Shown in pieces: positions 33,554 through 45,644 of a DNA stretch of 64,000 nucleotides. The translations under genes and the position numbers were made by a program. Within the stretch, counting starts at the first letter, position 1. Every line of letters begins with the position of its first letter. Below the pieces are notes generated by a model. That model worked only from the letters and a program-made list of their open reading frames with translations, made no database searches and was not told the DNA's origin. This DNA is from Codonopsis lanceolata. Lineage: Eukaryota > Streptophyta > Magnoliopsida > Asterales > Campanulaceae. The stretch lies in assembly GCA_013146195.2 (NCBI GenBank), contig CM028378.1, positions 13,561,828 through 13,625,827 of the forward strand, read 5' to 3'.

Positions 33554-34499
33554 ACTGGAATCTCTACAACAATCCTTTTTCCATACAATTCCTTCAATTC
33601 ACGGTTATAGATGAAGACGTAATTCATTAATAAAAAAACATCTGAGTCGTAATATTTGACAATTCTGCTAATTATATGTTATTCCTTAGGGCGAGATTCT
33701 TTTCACTAACATTGAAGTTCTTGATTCTTATGACGTGATTGGTAATTATTGAATATATATTACGAAACATGATAATACTAAGTACGATGGTGGGCATCAC
33801 CAATTAATGCAAAAAAGTTGATGATACGAGAGTACCTCGTGTTATTATTTAATTGGTTGATGATATCGATTATTATTCATATCCGTGATACCCAAGGTAC
33901 GGAAAAATAATTTTCAAGCTTCATCCTTGAGGAGGAAACAACTTGGATTAAAGACTAATTAAGCAGCAATACCAAGTTCGGGTAGTAGCAAAGAGATCAT
34001 AAAACTAGCTACATATATAATTACAATAACGCTAGAATATAATCAATTATTGAAAGTAAACTATTTAAGTAAAACATTCAAAATTAGTACATTGAACTCT
34101 TTGTTTAGAACGAATGGAGTATTCACTCTTGGAAGACTATTTCATAACGCAAGGCTCCTTTTTTTCACGAGTACAAAAGGCGCTAAGAGATTTCCAGAAG
34201 CAGCGATGGAGATTGAAATAGAGATTTAAGTAACTGGAAAAACATAAAGAGATAATTTTAAAAAGACTAAGAGAAACTGAATTTGTGGGATCATGTCCAA
34301 TATTTAATCCACTATAGCTCCTTCAGTCCGTAGATGACTAAACTTAATTAGAGAAACTAAAGGAACAACTCCACTGAAGCCTAAAGGAAGTAGATTAAAT
34401 TTACAGGGATAATTGATTAATTACCATGTCAACTGTCAAGAACTAAAAGGCACATCAACATCTTAATTAATTTTCTGTATTTTTCTTGGATAACTGAAG
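33554..34499. other. Intergenic DNA, no gene seen
   Basis: No recognised exon or transposon end. Confidence 0.5.
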
Positions 34500-34850
34500 A
34501 TTGCACGGAATTCCTTTTATTATCGCCAGGAACTTCTCCTCCCAACGTCAAAGATTTTCTTTGCCTTCAATTCATTTTCTCCATTAGATAATCTCATTCT
34601 TGAGACGGACTCAGCTCGCTGATGCTACTGATCATGTCCTCTTGTGATGCCATCTTTGATCGATGAAGACAATTAGACGACGGTGGAGTTTGACTTTGTC
34701 ATTAGTTTTTTCTCCTTAATTAGACGTCATTGTTTCAACCGTATCAAAACAATTCTTCAGTAGGACGTCAAGACACTACTTGGGCAGTACATTCTTTTCC
34801 TCAATACTAATGGGATTGTGTATTATATAAGGTGGGTAATCCAGATTTCT
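34500..34850 (-). pseudogene. Decayed copy of the 32054-32383 gene and its upstream region
   Basis: On the minus strand, ATGACGTCTAATTAAGGAGA and then AAACTAATGACAAAGTC align with the start of the other gene after a small insertion that introduces an early stop. Further similarity includes an (A)GAGGACA word. The upstream GTGGGTAATCCAGATTTCTAG at about 34831 matches the promoter-side repeat at 32561. The copy is truncated and out of frame. Confidence 0.5.
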
Positions 34851-34867
34851 AGAATTCCGAAGAGGTG

Positions 34868-35970
34868 GTCTACTGTAAGACGGTCCTATGGATCTATTCA
34901 GGTTAAATGTGACAAAATTCAGAAATTTCAATATAACCACTTAGTTTTTGAAAATTACAGCGCCACCCCTTATTTTTATATATGCAGATTGTCACTTTTT
35001 ACTATTAACAGTGTCACTTTGTAGTATAAAATGTGTCACTTTTGGCCTTAAAAGTGTCACTTTGCATTTTTAATGAAAATTATAATTTTTTCCCTAAAAA
35101 ATATTGCCTTTTAGGCTTAAATGTGTCACTTTTAGTCTTAAATATGTGACTTTCACTTTGAAAAGTGTCTCATTTTTTTATAAATGAAAACCATTATGTT
35201 TGACATTAAATAGTTACTTTATAACATTAAAAGTGTCACTTTTTAGCATTAAATGTGTTACTTTTGACCCTACAAGTGTCATTTTGTCTTATAAATAAAA
35301 ACCGTCGTTATTGACTTTAAAAGTATCACTTTTTAGCATTGAAAGTGTCACATTTTAGTATTAGATGTGTCACTTTTGGCAGTCAACGTTAGTTTTAAAG
35401 TAACACTTTTTAATATTAAATGTGTCACTTTTTAGTATTGAGAGTGTCACTATTTAGTATTAAGAGTGTTACTTTGTATTTTAATGAGAATTATAATAAA
35501 TTTTCCTTTATAGTGTCACTTTTAACCTTAAAATGTGTCAGTTTTGTCTTTTCAATGTGTCACGTTTGACTTTAAATATCTTATTTAGCATTTCGTCAAA
35601 GTTCGTTAAGGTTTGTCAAGTATGCCAAAGTAATTGATGCTAACAGATGGCTAACAGAACTAACAAACTGTAAGACGTGAGGAAACATATGAATTTCGAC
35701 GACAAACCTTGAATATATAAGGACATCGGAGCAAAATGAGGAACTACATATTAATATGCAATAAAACTTAAAATCATGGCTAGGGGAGTCAAACCCAAGA
35801 CCACACCAAATCTTTATCTCTATCTCTAAACATTAATATAACAACATGAACCATCTTGACTAAATAATTATTATGTTTATTTGTAATATGTTATTTATTT
35901 TTATGACTAATGAATTTCTAAATGGGGCTCTCTCTTAAAGATTCAGGATCCGTAAGACCGTCCTACATAA
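34868..35970. mobile_element. Possible non-autonomous DNA element with a GTGTCACTTT array
   Basis: GTAAGACGGTCCTATGGATC near 34874 and GGATCCGTAAGACCGTCCTAC near 35946 are imperfect inverted ends. Between them is a long degenerate minisatellite. The target duplication was not resolved. The ends resemble common plant repeats of the GTAAGACGGTC type. Confidence 0.55.
34975..35580. repeat. Degenerate GTGTCACTTTT minisatellite
   Basis: The word (A)GTGTCACTTTT or a one-base variant occurs more than 20 times, separated by 10-30 bp of (T)TAGxATTAAA or ACCTTAAA-type spacers. All lie in one orientation. Unit lengths vary (about 21-30 bp), so this is an old array. Confidence 0.85.
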
Positions 35971-36046
35971 ATCTTTGTCATTGTTTATTTGATAGTATTT
36001 AAAATTGGCCGAAAATAAACGGATATTAATATGACATGCGATCTAA

Positions 36047-36695
36047 GAGCAGGTACAATGGTTAGCCAAAAATCAAACTCAAAATCAAATTCAACCCATT
36101 AAAAACCAATAAACTAATCAATTAGATACTTATTTGATTTAAAACAAAAAAACCCTCCCAATGGTGGCATAAAATCCAACATATTTACATACCCCACCAT
36201 CTTTATCTCCAACAACTTTATCTACCACATCATCTTTATCTCTATTAATTTAATATATTCTTTCAATTTATACTAACAAATAAATTTTATATTGCATAAA
36301 TAAATAGTTTCAAAATTATATAAATAGTCATTATTAAAATAATATTTATTTATTATAATTTTAATAATTTGAGTCAATAAAATGAAACAAACCAAGTCTC
36401 TTTTTATAAGTAAAAATGTGTACTTTAATTCAGAAAAAATATTTTTTTTTTGAGCTGAAAATTTGTCAAAAAAACAAGGAGGAAAAATAAAATGATGACC
36501 AATAAATTGTTGACACATGGAAAGGGTGAGAAAAGGGGAAGGAGGCAGTACCTAGAAGTTGGAGCCATTTGGGTTCATCTCTTGATTTTTTTTTCCCACA
36601 AATCAATAGATGATTTATATTTGATTTATAAAGATACTCCATTGAAAGCAAAGATTACAAGAAAATTTGGCTAAAATCTTCCATTGGCACTGCTC
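36047..36695. mobile_element. PIF/Harbinger-like MITE, 649 bp, TAA duplication
   Basis: GAGCAGGTACAATGG and CCATTGGCACTGCTC ends, flanked by TAA (36044-36046 and 36696-36698). No transposase. Frames inside are AT-rich and featureless. Confidence 0.85.
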
Positions 36696-36822
36696 TAAGA
36701 GACGCATATTGTGGATAAAAGTGTGGTTCGCTGAGTTGGCATATTTTTATTGAAAAGCCGCAAAAGTGCATGATCTTTCTTGGTTTCAGAAAATGGACAT
36801 GAAATAAATCCAATTTATATTA

Positions 36823-37080
36823 CTCCCTTTGTCCCTAAATAATCATCTTAGTTGACTCAGCACACAGTTTAAGAAAAAACAATTGACTTGATTATTTATA
36901 TTGGTCTAATGTGTAGTTTTCTTTAAAGCCCATGTGTATGTGACCCATAATTAAAGTAGAGTGAAAAAGTAAGGGTAAAGTGGTAAAAGTAATATTCTAA
37001 AAAGGTAAGTTTCAAAATGGACAATTATTTTGGGACGGACAAAAAAGAAAATGAGGATGATAATTTAGGGACGGATGAAG
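36823..37080 (+). mobile_element. Stowaway-like MITE, 258 bp, copy 4
   Basis: CTCCCTTTGTCCC and GGGACGGATGAAG ends with TA on both sides (36821-36822 and 37081-37082). The interior is very close to copy 2, including CATGTGTATGTG and AGAGTGAAAAAGTAAG. Confidence 0.95.
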
Positions 37081-37105
37081 TATAATTAAACTCAGTTTTT
37101 TTAAA

Positions 37106-37200
37106 AGTTAACTGCTGATCAGGATTCATTTTTGAAAAACATAACTATTGGTCAGGATTAAGTCTTTCTAAAAAGTTAACTATTGGTCAAGATATTGCTA
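37106..37200. repeat. Short tandem repeat, three units of about 35-40 bp
   Basis: (A)AGTTAACTGCTGATCAGGAT, AACATAACTATTGGTCAGGA and AAGTTAACTATTGGTCAAGA follow each other. Confidence 0.7.
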
Positions 37201-37299
37201 GATTTTGTGAATTCCGATAACAATATAAGAGATATCTAACTTAATTCTTACGTTTTCCTTCTTATACTCTATATCATTTTCCTTATATTCTCCGTATCT

Positions 37300-37362
37300 G
37301 GTTGTCCCTCTCAAATTTGTTAAAGATCTAGCAGGGTACCGTCCCTGTTTCCCTAAAAAAAA
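37300..37362 (+). mobile_element. Very short 3' end of the same LINE family
   Basis: GTTGTCCCTCTCAAATTTGT, AGCAGGGTACCGTCCCTGTT and an A-run reproduce the last 60 bp of the LINEs that end at 6103 and 10580. Only the tail was inserted. The target duplication was not found. Confidence 0.75.
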
Positions 37363-37710
37363 TTACAAAACTAACTTTTAACTTTTTTCTACTATTGGAT
37401 AATCATATTTTTTTAATTGATTATCGAGAAGTGTTCATTTTAAATTGATTATTTTGAATATTGACATCGTCTTATATTGATGCCATATCATAAACACAAA
37501 CACAAAATCTAGTTTATTCATAATTACAGGAGTGCCATATGTAGATTTACCTTTGGATGATTGTACGGTACAGTATTCCAAATGTTTGGGTTAAATGTCG
37601 TCAAAATTACTTTATGGGAGTCACATTTGTGCACCAAATTAGCACTCTCAGTTTGTTGCGCACAGCAGGTTGATGTAATGTGTTGCGAGCTTTCTATTCG
37701 TTTTGAAAAT
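37363..37710. other. Intergenic DNA, no gene seen
   Basis: AT-rich, nothing recognised. Confidence 0.5.
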
Positions 37711-38146
37711 GGGTGATCCTAAATGTAACATCAAAATTTCTAAACGTAACATTATTTAATACATAAAATAATTTAAATACCGCTTTTACATTTAATAGAT
37801 ACTCACTTTTAGTAGACACTTGCGGATGTTTTATAAAACATCTGTTACGCTCTAGCGGATGTTTTATAAAACAGCTGCTACGCCCTAGTGGTTGTTTTGT
37901 TCAAAATCGAAAAAAAAATGCAAATTAACGGTTTTTTGTTTGGAATTGAAAAGAAAAAATAAACAAAATTAAAACCAATTTAATTCACATGCGATATATG
38001 CAAATTAACAATGGAAACCGAATCAACAATGACATGTAATCAAAATTACGTGAAGGGGGAGGGAGGGAGGGGGTAGTATAGTTTAAATGCGAAGATGGAT
38101 AGTGAAATAGTTTTACCTTTTAAATGGTGTTACGTTTAGGTGTTCT
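37711..38146. mobile_element. Possible MITE-like element with GTAACA inverted ends
   Basis: CCTAAATGTAACATCAAAAT at 37711 is matched by the inverse of AATGGTGTTACGTTTAGG ending near 38142. Inside are a 33-bp tandem repeat (GCGGATGTTTTATAAAACA, 37822-37890) and a G-rich run at 38056-38072. No clear target duplication. Confidence 0.4.
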
Positions 38147-38731
38147 GTTAGTGAATGTGTTAGTAATAAAATGATACGTTTATATCTCAATTTTTAAAAA
38201 TAATTTTTTTTAAGTGAAACCTCTTAAAATAGAATTATAGATTATTTGTTTGCATCGAATGGAGTACTATTTTGTGAAGAGATTTGTACACCAAGAACGC
38301 CCTAAACTCATTTAACAATAAACTATTGTTTTTTATTGGTAAAAATTTATTGCAAGTTACTATGTAATTGATGAGACTATAAAGTTGAGTATGCTCTTTA
38401 AAATAGTTTGATATAGTTGTTTCACTTGGCCAATTATTATTTTACATTTTACAACGAAGTTGTTTTTCATCTCATGTAATTATAAAAACATGTATCTAGA
38501 AATGGTGTCTAGCCACAATTATATACAAGGTCACCAATTTACCAAATTAATTAGAGCAAAAACAACAATTCATCCTAACTAAACATCAAATCAAATACAA
38601 CTCATTAAAGACCGTTGGAAGTGGTAATTGTGTTTTAATTTATTGTTACAAGCCCATTTCTGTTAAATTGTCAACGTCTGATGTCTAAACACTTTCCAAG
38701 TGCGACACAATGAGCTCCCGTTTGTAATCTA
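38147..38731. other. Intergenic DNA, no gene seen
   Basis: AT-rich, nothing recognised. Confidence 0.5.
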
Positions 38732-39009
38732 TCTACCTATATTATAAAAGAGCTCAGGGTTTAACTGGCGGCCCTAATCGAATTATGATGAACACAACTG
38801 ACGATCCATATTGATTGTAACTATATGAGTTACAAATGAACCTCTCAGTTATGATTATGTTTGAATTACCCCTCTACAATTACATATACAACCTTCATTT
38901 GTGGGTTTTATTTGAATTACCCCGCCAGTTATAGACTTTATTTATCCCGATCATTAATTGAACTGATCTCATATCGACACCGTGCCTATGTCACGGACAC
39001 ACATACTAG
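38732..39009 (+). mobile_element. Non-autonomous Helitron, 278 bp
   Basis: It starts TCTACCTATATTATAAAAGA after host A. It ends with the hairpin CCGTGCCTATGTCACGG, then ACACACATACTAG and host T. All expected Helitron landmarks are present and there is no coding sequence. Its hairpin loop differs from that of the 18.15-kb Helitron, so the two are different subfamilies. Confidence 0.92.
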
Positions 39010-40493
39010 TATATATAAAAACATGGTAATCTATATAGGGAAAAATCACGTTAAAACTTTGTTTCTCAAAATAGAAACTTATATTAACAAGAAACAATTA
39101 GTGAATTCTTTAATTAAATCATTCAAAAACTCATTGGAACATTCACCATCAATTATCCTAATTTGCATAATTTTTAAATTCTCGATTGTGTCAAACAGAA
39201 AAGAATCAACACATTGTAAATAATGATTAATGAAAATGGATTAATTCACAACATGAACCTATCAAATATTGAAATATTATACTAAAAAAATCAAGCAATA
39301 AAAAATACCCAAAATTTGAGATGTAAAAAACCATTGACAAATTCAAAGTAGTATGAAATAAAAATCACCAAAAAAAAATTATCTTTCAAAAATACTAAAT
39401 GATTAAAGTAGTTCGAAGATTTATCTAAAAGTAAATAACAAAAATCGATGTATAAAAAAATATTAACAAATTCACAGTAGATCTGCAAATCAAAAATGTT
39501 TTTTTATATGAAATAATAAAACAAAATGTTTTTACGTGATTTCATTAGATCCGAATGAAAAATCACCGAAAAAATATAATCAATATTTTCCTCTCAGAAT
39601 AAAGTTGGATATTAGAAAAAGAGAGATGGATCGAGCGAGAAGACAAGAGCTTACTGCGGTGTGGACGGTGAGTGTAACTCGTGTAAGAGAGATCGCAGTG
39701 AGAACAAGTGATATTTCATATAAGGGATGAAGAAAAAGGGAGATTGTCAGTTGGGGTTTCCTATTTTCCCGTCTTTTTTTTGTGTAGTTAACATAATATT
39801 ATTGAGATACCACGATAACGTTTCAATTTTTTCATAATGTTATTTGTTTTCAATGTAATTCTTTATAATTAGCTTCTATTCTTTTGTAATATATTCTTTT
39901 AATTATTTATTTATTTTTCATATAATGCAATTACTATATGATTATATATTCACTATATTTTAATTTATAAACATGCTAGATTTACAAACTATTTCTAAAA
40001 TTATTGTTACAATTAAGATTTAGTGAATGACAAAGTTGTCTTAATTTTCTAAAAAATTGACTTTATTTTATTAGATCTTAAATATACAAGTTTCTAATTT
40101 TTAAATCAAAACAAATTATATTTTCTTTTATCAAAAGTAATTGCCTACAACATTTTTTTTTTCAAAATTTGTTTTTTTTTTATTTGTTATGCTTAATTAT
40201 AAATTAATTGAAAAAATTATATGATTATGCGTTTGAAGGTGCGGGTGTAAATTTAATGACAAGTTAAATGACAGCTTAGGCTTATCCAGTTACCCTACCT
40301 CCCGGTCCCGGTAATTCTTCCCTAAACTCCACTTTTTTAAAGGAGTCGGTCCTGATCCAGTAAAATAAAATAGAAGGCAATGGAGTAATTTGGTCAACAC
40401 AGGTCAAAGGACCATGGATGCGAACCCAAAGATGAGGGGATAGAGCAACAACTGTTCTTCTCCAAGTGCTTCTTCATAACTCAATAAATCGTG
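39010..40493. other. Intergenic and promoter region of the MFP1 gene
   Basis: AT-rich. The frame at 39536-39730 has no recognised domain. Microsatellite-like T and A runs occur near 40150. The MFP1 promoter should lie in the last few hundred bases, but no clear TATA box was chosen. Confidence 0.4.
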
Positions 40494-43400
40494 ATGGGGT
40501 TTGTAATGGGGAGTTCTTGCTATTTTCACCATCCCTCCTCTCACTCTTTCTTCCAATCTTCTTCTTCTTCTTCACAGTGCTCGTTGTACCAGCAGCACCA
40601 TTTCTTGTACACTTGCTCCAAAAATGCACATGCCCACATAAATAGAAGGAAAATCATGGCTTGTATGCGTCAGGAGGACGCCGACGAAATCGTTTTCTCC
40701 CAGAGAAGGACGATTCTGTTCATGGGTATTTCGATTCTTCCATTCTTCAAGTCGAGGGCGAGTGCTCTTGAAATTCTGGCTCCAGGTGAATTCGTGGGTA
40801 TTTTTTCTAGCATTTTCCAATATTTCTGGGTTCAATAGTTAATTACTTGATAATGGTTTAGGGTTTGTTAAATGTGTCTTCGTTGTTATACTTTGCTGGA
40901 TATTGTACTGTCTTTGGATTAACACACCGGTAGTTTGCTATTCCCTTTTACCACTCTATATCGTATAATTGTCAAATTTGTCATTGGTAATAATTAATTA
41001 CCTAATATACCTATCGCATTTAATTTCTGATTTTAGTTAGTCATGGTTTGGGGTTGATTGCTACATTACAATCTCCAGAACTTATCTAAGTGGAATGCCC
41101 TACTATTTGTTAGTTGTCCCAGTGTATTAGCTAAACATCAAGTTAGCCGGAAATTTAGCATGACTTGATAAGAATAGAAAATTGAAGTGATAGACTCTCT
41201 CCAACCCGGTTTGACGAGTCATAGCATTTTGAGGAATACATTACCTAAACTGTGACAATTATGAAGATACTCTATATTCAAGGGAGTAAAGATCAGGTTT
41301 TCCCCCCTTCTGAACCCTTCTTTCTGTTGTTATGAGTTTGTTTTGTGCCACTTTGCCAATCCTTAGATATTGCCAAATTTTCGCTTCATGGGTTTCTTCT
41401 CTTTAACATTCTTGGATTTTGTCACCTTGGCCCTCTATTGACCTACTTTTGCATCTCTATCAGCAATTGCATGTCTTGCATTGTCTGAAAGTTTCTTTTG
41501 CACATAGCCTGGCATCCTTCCAGTTGCATGTGTCCTATGGGGAGAACAAAGTTTAGATGCTATATGGTAACTAATGTCAGCCACATATAATGAAAAGCTT
41601 ATACCAAATGGAGGAAGCTTTGCTAACACGTTATATAAGAAATACCATAATGAAAAGCTTATAACACATTAATGAACCTTTGCTAACACGTTATTGAAGA
41701 ATTAATTATAAAATGCATATAACACATGAATGAACCTTTGCAAAAACTGTACATGTATCCTTTGTGGTTTATTATTGTGAATAAGCCGGAAGCAAATGAA
41801 ATATTCAATTTTTTTCAAATTTTACTCAACATCTCTCAGTTCTAAGGGTATAAAGAGTTGAGGCCTGGATCATGATGGTTGCTTAGCAGTAATCTGATTT
41901 TCCTCCCGAAGTCCTTGATGGGAAACTGTTTGAAAAATCGTGAACAACTAAAATATGCACATCGGTTCAAGTGTGCTAAATTGACACATTATTTTTTATT
42001 GCCCTTGTTTGACATGTAGAAAACACTATCAAGCCGGTCTTTTCCTCTACTTTGAGTTACTGTACCAGTTTCTTTTAAAGATTACTCTTTACCTAAATAG
42101 TGACTGATTCCTTCTTTACTTATTTATTTCAGAAGATTCTGATATCAGGACACAAGAGCTGAATCAAAAATCCAAGGTCTGATACTCTACTAGTTTATTA
42201 CTCCCTCTTGTCCTTGTCGTTTCTTGGGAATTCTAATTTTTTAAATTATGTACTTCAGATTCATATGTTTCCTTTAGTTGTTCTAAAACTACTTTTTTTT
42301 TTTGACACAGAGCAACATAATGTGTTTGAAAAGAAAGAACACATCTGGAAAAACAATGATTATCTGTAGCCTAAATATAGAAAGGGAACTCTTTTTTTCG
42401 GGAACTAGCTAAAATGGAAAGCAGGAGACTGATACAGTTGCATTTGTGTTTTTACATAATTGCTAAGTTTGAAATGCCCTAACTTGACTCTTCTTTTATC
42501 TGGCAGAAAACGGTGGAGGGGTATGCATCACCAAATCCCATTCTTTCTCTAGCGAATGGACTTGGTATAGTTGGTTCAGGCGTGCTTGGTAGTTTGTTTG
42601 CATTGGCTCAGAATGAAAAGTCAACCGCTGAAGCGAAGATAGAATCTGTAAGCAGTTTCTACTTCTATGGTTCCATTCACCATTGATAGTTACATTTCGT
42701 AACCAATTTTTCTTTCCACTAATTGAACACACAGATGGAAAACACATTGAAGGAAAAGGAAGCTGCTATTGCTTCAATGCAGAAGAGCTTTGAGTCGAAA
42801 CTGGTGAATGAAACGGAAGCACGGAAAGAGGAAAATAGAAAGTCGAATGAGGAGCAACAGTCCTTGAGGAACCAACTAAGCTCTGCAAACGGTACAATAA
42901 GAGGCCTTGAACAAGAGCTTCTGAAAGGCAAAAAATTAATTGATGAGCTCAAAATGGAAATTGATAGTCTGACAATTAACCTCACAAAGGCTTTGGATGA
43001 TAAAAAGGAACTAAAAGAAAACCTGAAGGAAAATCTCAATTCCATTGAAGTCCTGCAAGAAAGGATAAACTTACTTAGCTTGGAGATAAATGATAAAGAA
43101 GATAGTCTTCGTGATGTCAGCTCTACTCTTGCTGCCAAAGAAATGGAGTTAAAAAATTTAAGTAGCACATGTGAGCAAACCCAGGAGGAATTGGCGGGTT
43201 CAAAGTCAGAAATCAAAACATTGACGGGTGAAATTTTGAAATTTGAGACAGAACTAAAAGTGAAAAACTCTGCTGTGGATTGTTTGAATGCAGAACTTAG
43301 TTCCTTACATGTCGAGAGAGATGATTCCCTTAGAAAGCTAGATGCAGTAAGGAAGGAGCTTCAGGAGTTGAAGTCATCTTCAGAAAAGAAGGCAGCTTCT

Positions 43401-44480
43401 GATTCTAAAATCTTGGCAGAAAGGGAGAAACAACTTAACGAGCTTAGGGAACAGGTGGAGCTCACTCAAGTCGAGCTTAACAAAAGCTACATATTAGTTG
43501 GTGATTTGACAGAGGAAAGGGATGAATTAAGGAAATTGTTGGATAAAGAAGTGGAAAAGGTCAACAGTTTGGAACAAAAACTTCTGGTTGCACGGGGAGC
43601 ACTAGAAAAATCGAGAAATGAGGCTTCTGACCTGGCAGAACAGCTGGAGCAATCTCGGAATTCATGCGCAGAGCTAGAGGCCGAGGTCTCAAAAGTTCAG
43701 GCTGAGTATTCTGAAGTTAGGGAATCATTACAGAAAGAACTTATAGAGGTGAAACGAAGTGGGGATTTGCTAGCAAGCGAGCTCGCTTCAACTGAGGAGA
43801 GTTTTGGGAAAACACAAGAAGAGCTGCAAATAGTGTCCCGTGAACTGGCAGCAACCGGGGAAGATCGTGATAACCTAAAAAAAGAACTGGTAGACGTATA
43901 TAAGAAAGCAGAGAGTGCGGCCCTCGATCTACAAGAAGAAAAGAAGAATGCTACTTCATTGCACAAAGAGGTAGATGCACTGGAGGCTCAGATTTCGAAC
44001 GACAAGGAAGCAAGAAAGTCTCTTGAAACAGATTTGGAAGAAGCAACAAAATCGCTTGATGAGATGAATCGGAATGTGCTGATGCTTTCGAAAGAACTGG
44101 AAGCTGCAAACTCCCATGTTTCTAGCCTTGAAGATGAAAAAGAAGTGCTCTACAAGTCCCTTGATGAGCAAAAACAAGTTTCTCAAGAAGCTCGAGAAAA
44201 TGTAGAAGATGCCCATAGCCTTGTCATGAAACTGGGAAAAGAAAGGGAGAATATGGATAACAGATCAAAGAGACTGGAACAGGAATTGGCATCTGCCAAG
44301 GGTGAAATTTTGCGATTAAGGAGTCAAACAAAATCTTCCAGAGCTCGGATAAATGAAAATGAAACAAATTCGTCAAAAGTTGTGGTAAATGAAAATGAAG
44401 ACAACTCTGCAGCTCCTGTGAAGAAGGTTACTAGGAGGAGGAGAAAGGTTGTTTCGCAAAAGGATAAATCAGAGTTGTAG
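40494..44480 (+). CDS. MFP1: MAR-binding filament-like protein 1
   Basis: MFP1 is a long coiled-coil protein of thylakoids that binds DNA, and in Arabidopsis it helps set starch-granule initiation sites together with PTST2. Exons are 40494-40785, 42133-42176, 42507-42647 and 42735-44480, and all joints keep frame. The product is 740 residues, close to known MFP1 lengths. Residues 1-60 are Ser/His-rich and look like a plastid transit peptide. Hydrophobic segments lie at about 72-86 (RTILFMGISILPFF) and 124-147 (ILSLANGLGIVGSG). From 160 to about 700 the protein is continuous heptad-type coiled coil rich in Glu, Lys, Leu and Ser. The C-terminus is basic (KKVTRRRRK). The start is the first ATG; a GTG codon just before it is not used. 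Intron 1 (1,347 bp) holds a 60-bp triplicate. Confidence 0.93.
41587..41755. repeat. Tandem repeat of 60 bp in MFP1 intron 1, three units
   Basis: ATAATGAAAAGCTTATA(A/C)C begins units at 41587 and 41647, with a shorter diverged unit at 41708. TTTGCTAACACGTTAT closes the first two. Confidence 0.85.
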
Positions 44481-45644
44481 GGTCATTTTCCTGCCGTGTA
44501 AGTTAGGATTCTGCGAGGGGATGGCAGTGTAATATCATGTAGTGATGGGGCTGTACATCCACATAGTATCTCCAAATGGAGGGTAGTTGAGTGTATTTTT
44601 AATTTGTTAATTCTTGGAATATGTTTTGAGAAATACAATACTTGGTTCCATTCAAAATACAGTAGATGTCTTTGTGATAACTGGTAAGAATGGTGCTTAA
44701 CTGCTTATTTTTTACTTTATTCATTAAACAATCTAAGTCCTAACCCTAATGTTTCAGATTTTGGGAGTCTCTTTCATAGCATAGATAATCTCCAATAGCC
44801 CCAACTATTGTTTTAAAAAAAATTAGTCCCAAAAAGTTGTATATCAAGAATAACAAGATTTGATAATAAAAAGGCAAAAAATTAAGAAAAAAATTGTATT
44901 ATAGGTATTTTCTGTAACACGTCGTGTATTGGTGGGCTAATAAGTTGTGAGAGATTAAATATTGTTATATTCATGGAATAGAGATATTCTTGAGATCAAA
45001 TAACCAATTTCCATTAGGAAAGGAAAGCACATCAACTTAATTTATCTATTCCGCTAGTCAACGAGCTCATTCCTTGTTATTTTTATTTTTATTTTTTAGG
45101 ATCATATTTTCATGTCATCACTCATATGTAGTAGGTTACATTTGTTGAAACAAGATCAACATCCTTTATACAAAGACTTATCTACAACCAAGCTGATAAT
45201 ATTGCAAAAGCAAAAAAGCCACCAACCACATTTTCCTAGTTTAAATCAACTTCATTTCTAAGACTCAACTATTAATAAACAAAATAGCCATCCTTCATCA
45301 TCTAGCCAAACCGTACAAGAATGCTTGCAGAACGGCAACGGTGGTGCTGCTGATGGTGGCAGCGGTAGGTGGTTGTTATGGGCGCCCTTATTTTCTACTT
45401 GGTCTAGGGTGGGAGGTGTTGCACATCTGCCACCGCTTATACAAATGGTTGTGCTGCCGCTTTTTCGGGCATCTTCTCTGAGGATTTTACCACTTTCCTC
45501 GGTTCCTCGGTTCCATTCGCGGTTGACTTAATTAGTATCAATAATCCTGTTAAAATCAAAGAAGATCTTCAAAGCAATAAGACTGAAGACACTAATTACA
45601 AGGACTAATGTGTCAATCTTTTCTTTTCTTGGTCTTTGGTAACT
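44481..45644. other. MFP1 3' UTR and intergenic DNA
   Basis: The MFP1 3' UTR probably ends near 44640. Beyond it no gene is recognised. A GC-richer patch at 45320-45540 has open frames on both strands without known motifs. The last 30 bp before 45645 may belong to the LTR of the Copia element that resumes at 57636. Confidence 0.4.

Noticed and set aside
39536..39730. 64-codon frame after the short Helitron
   Set aside because: Low-complexity basic composition with no relatives recognised. It begins in a repeat-like AT stretch.
45325..45531. 68-codon GC-richer frame upstream of the gypsy LTR
   Set aside because: No motif is recognised, the other strand is also partly open, and there is no clear promoter or splice context.
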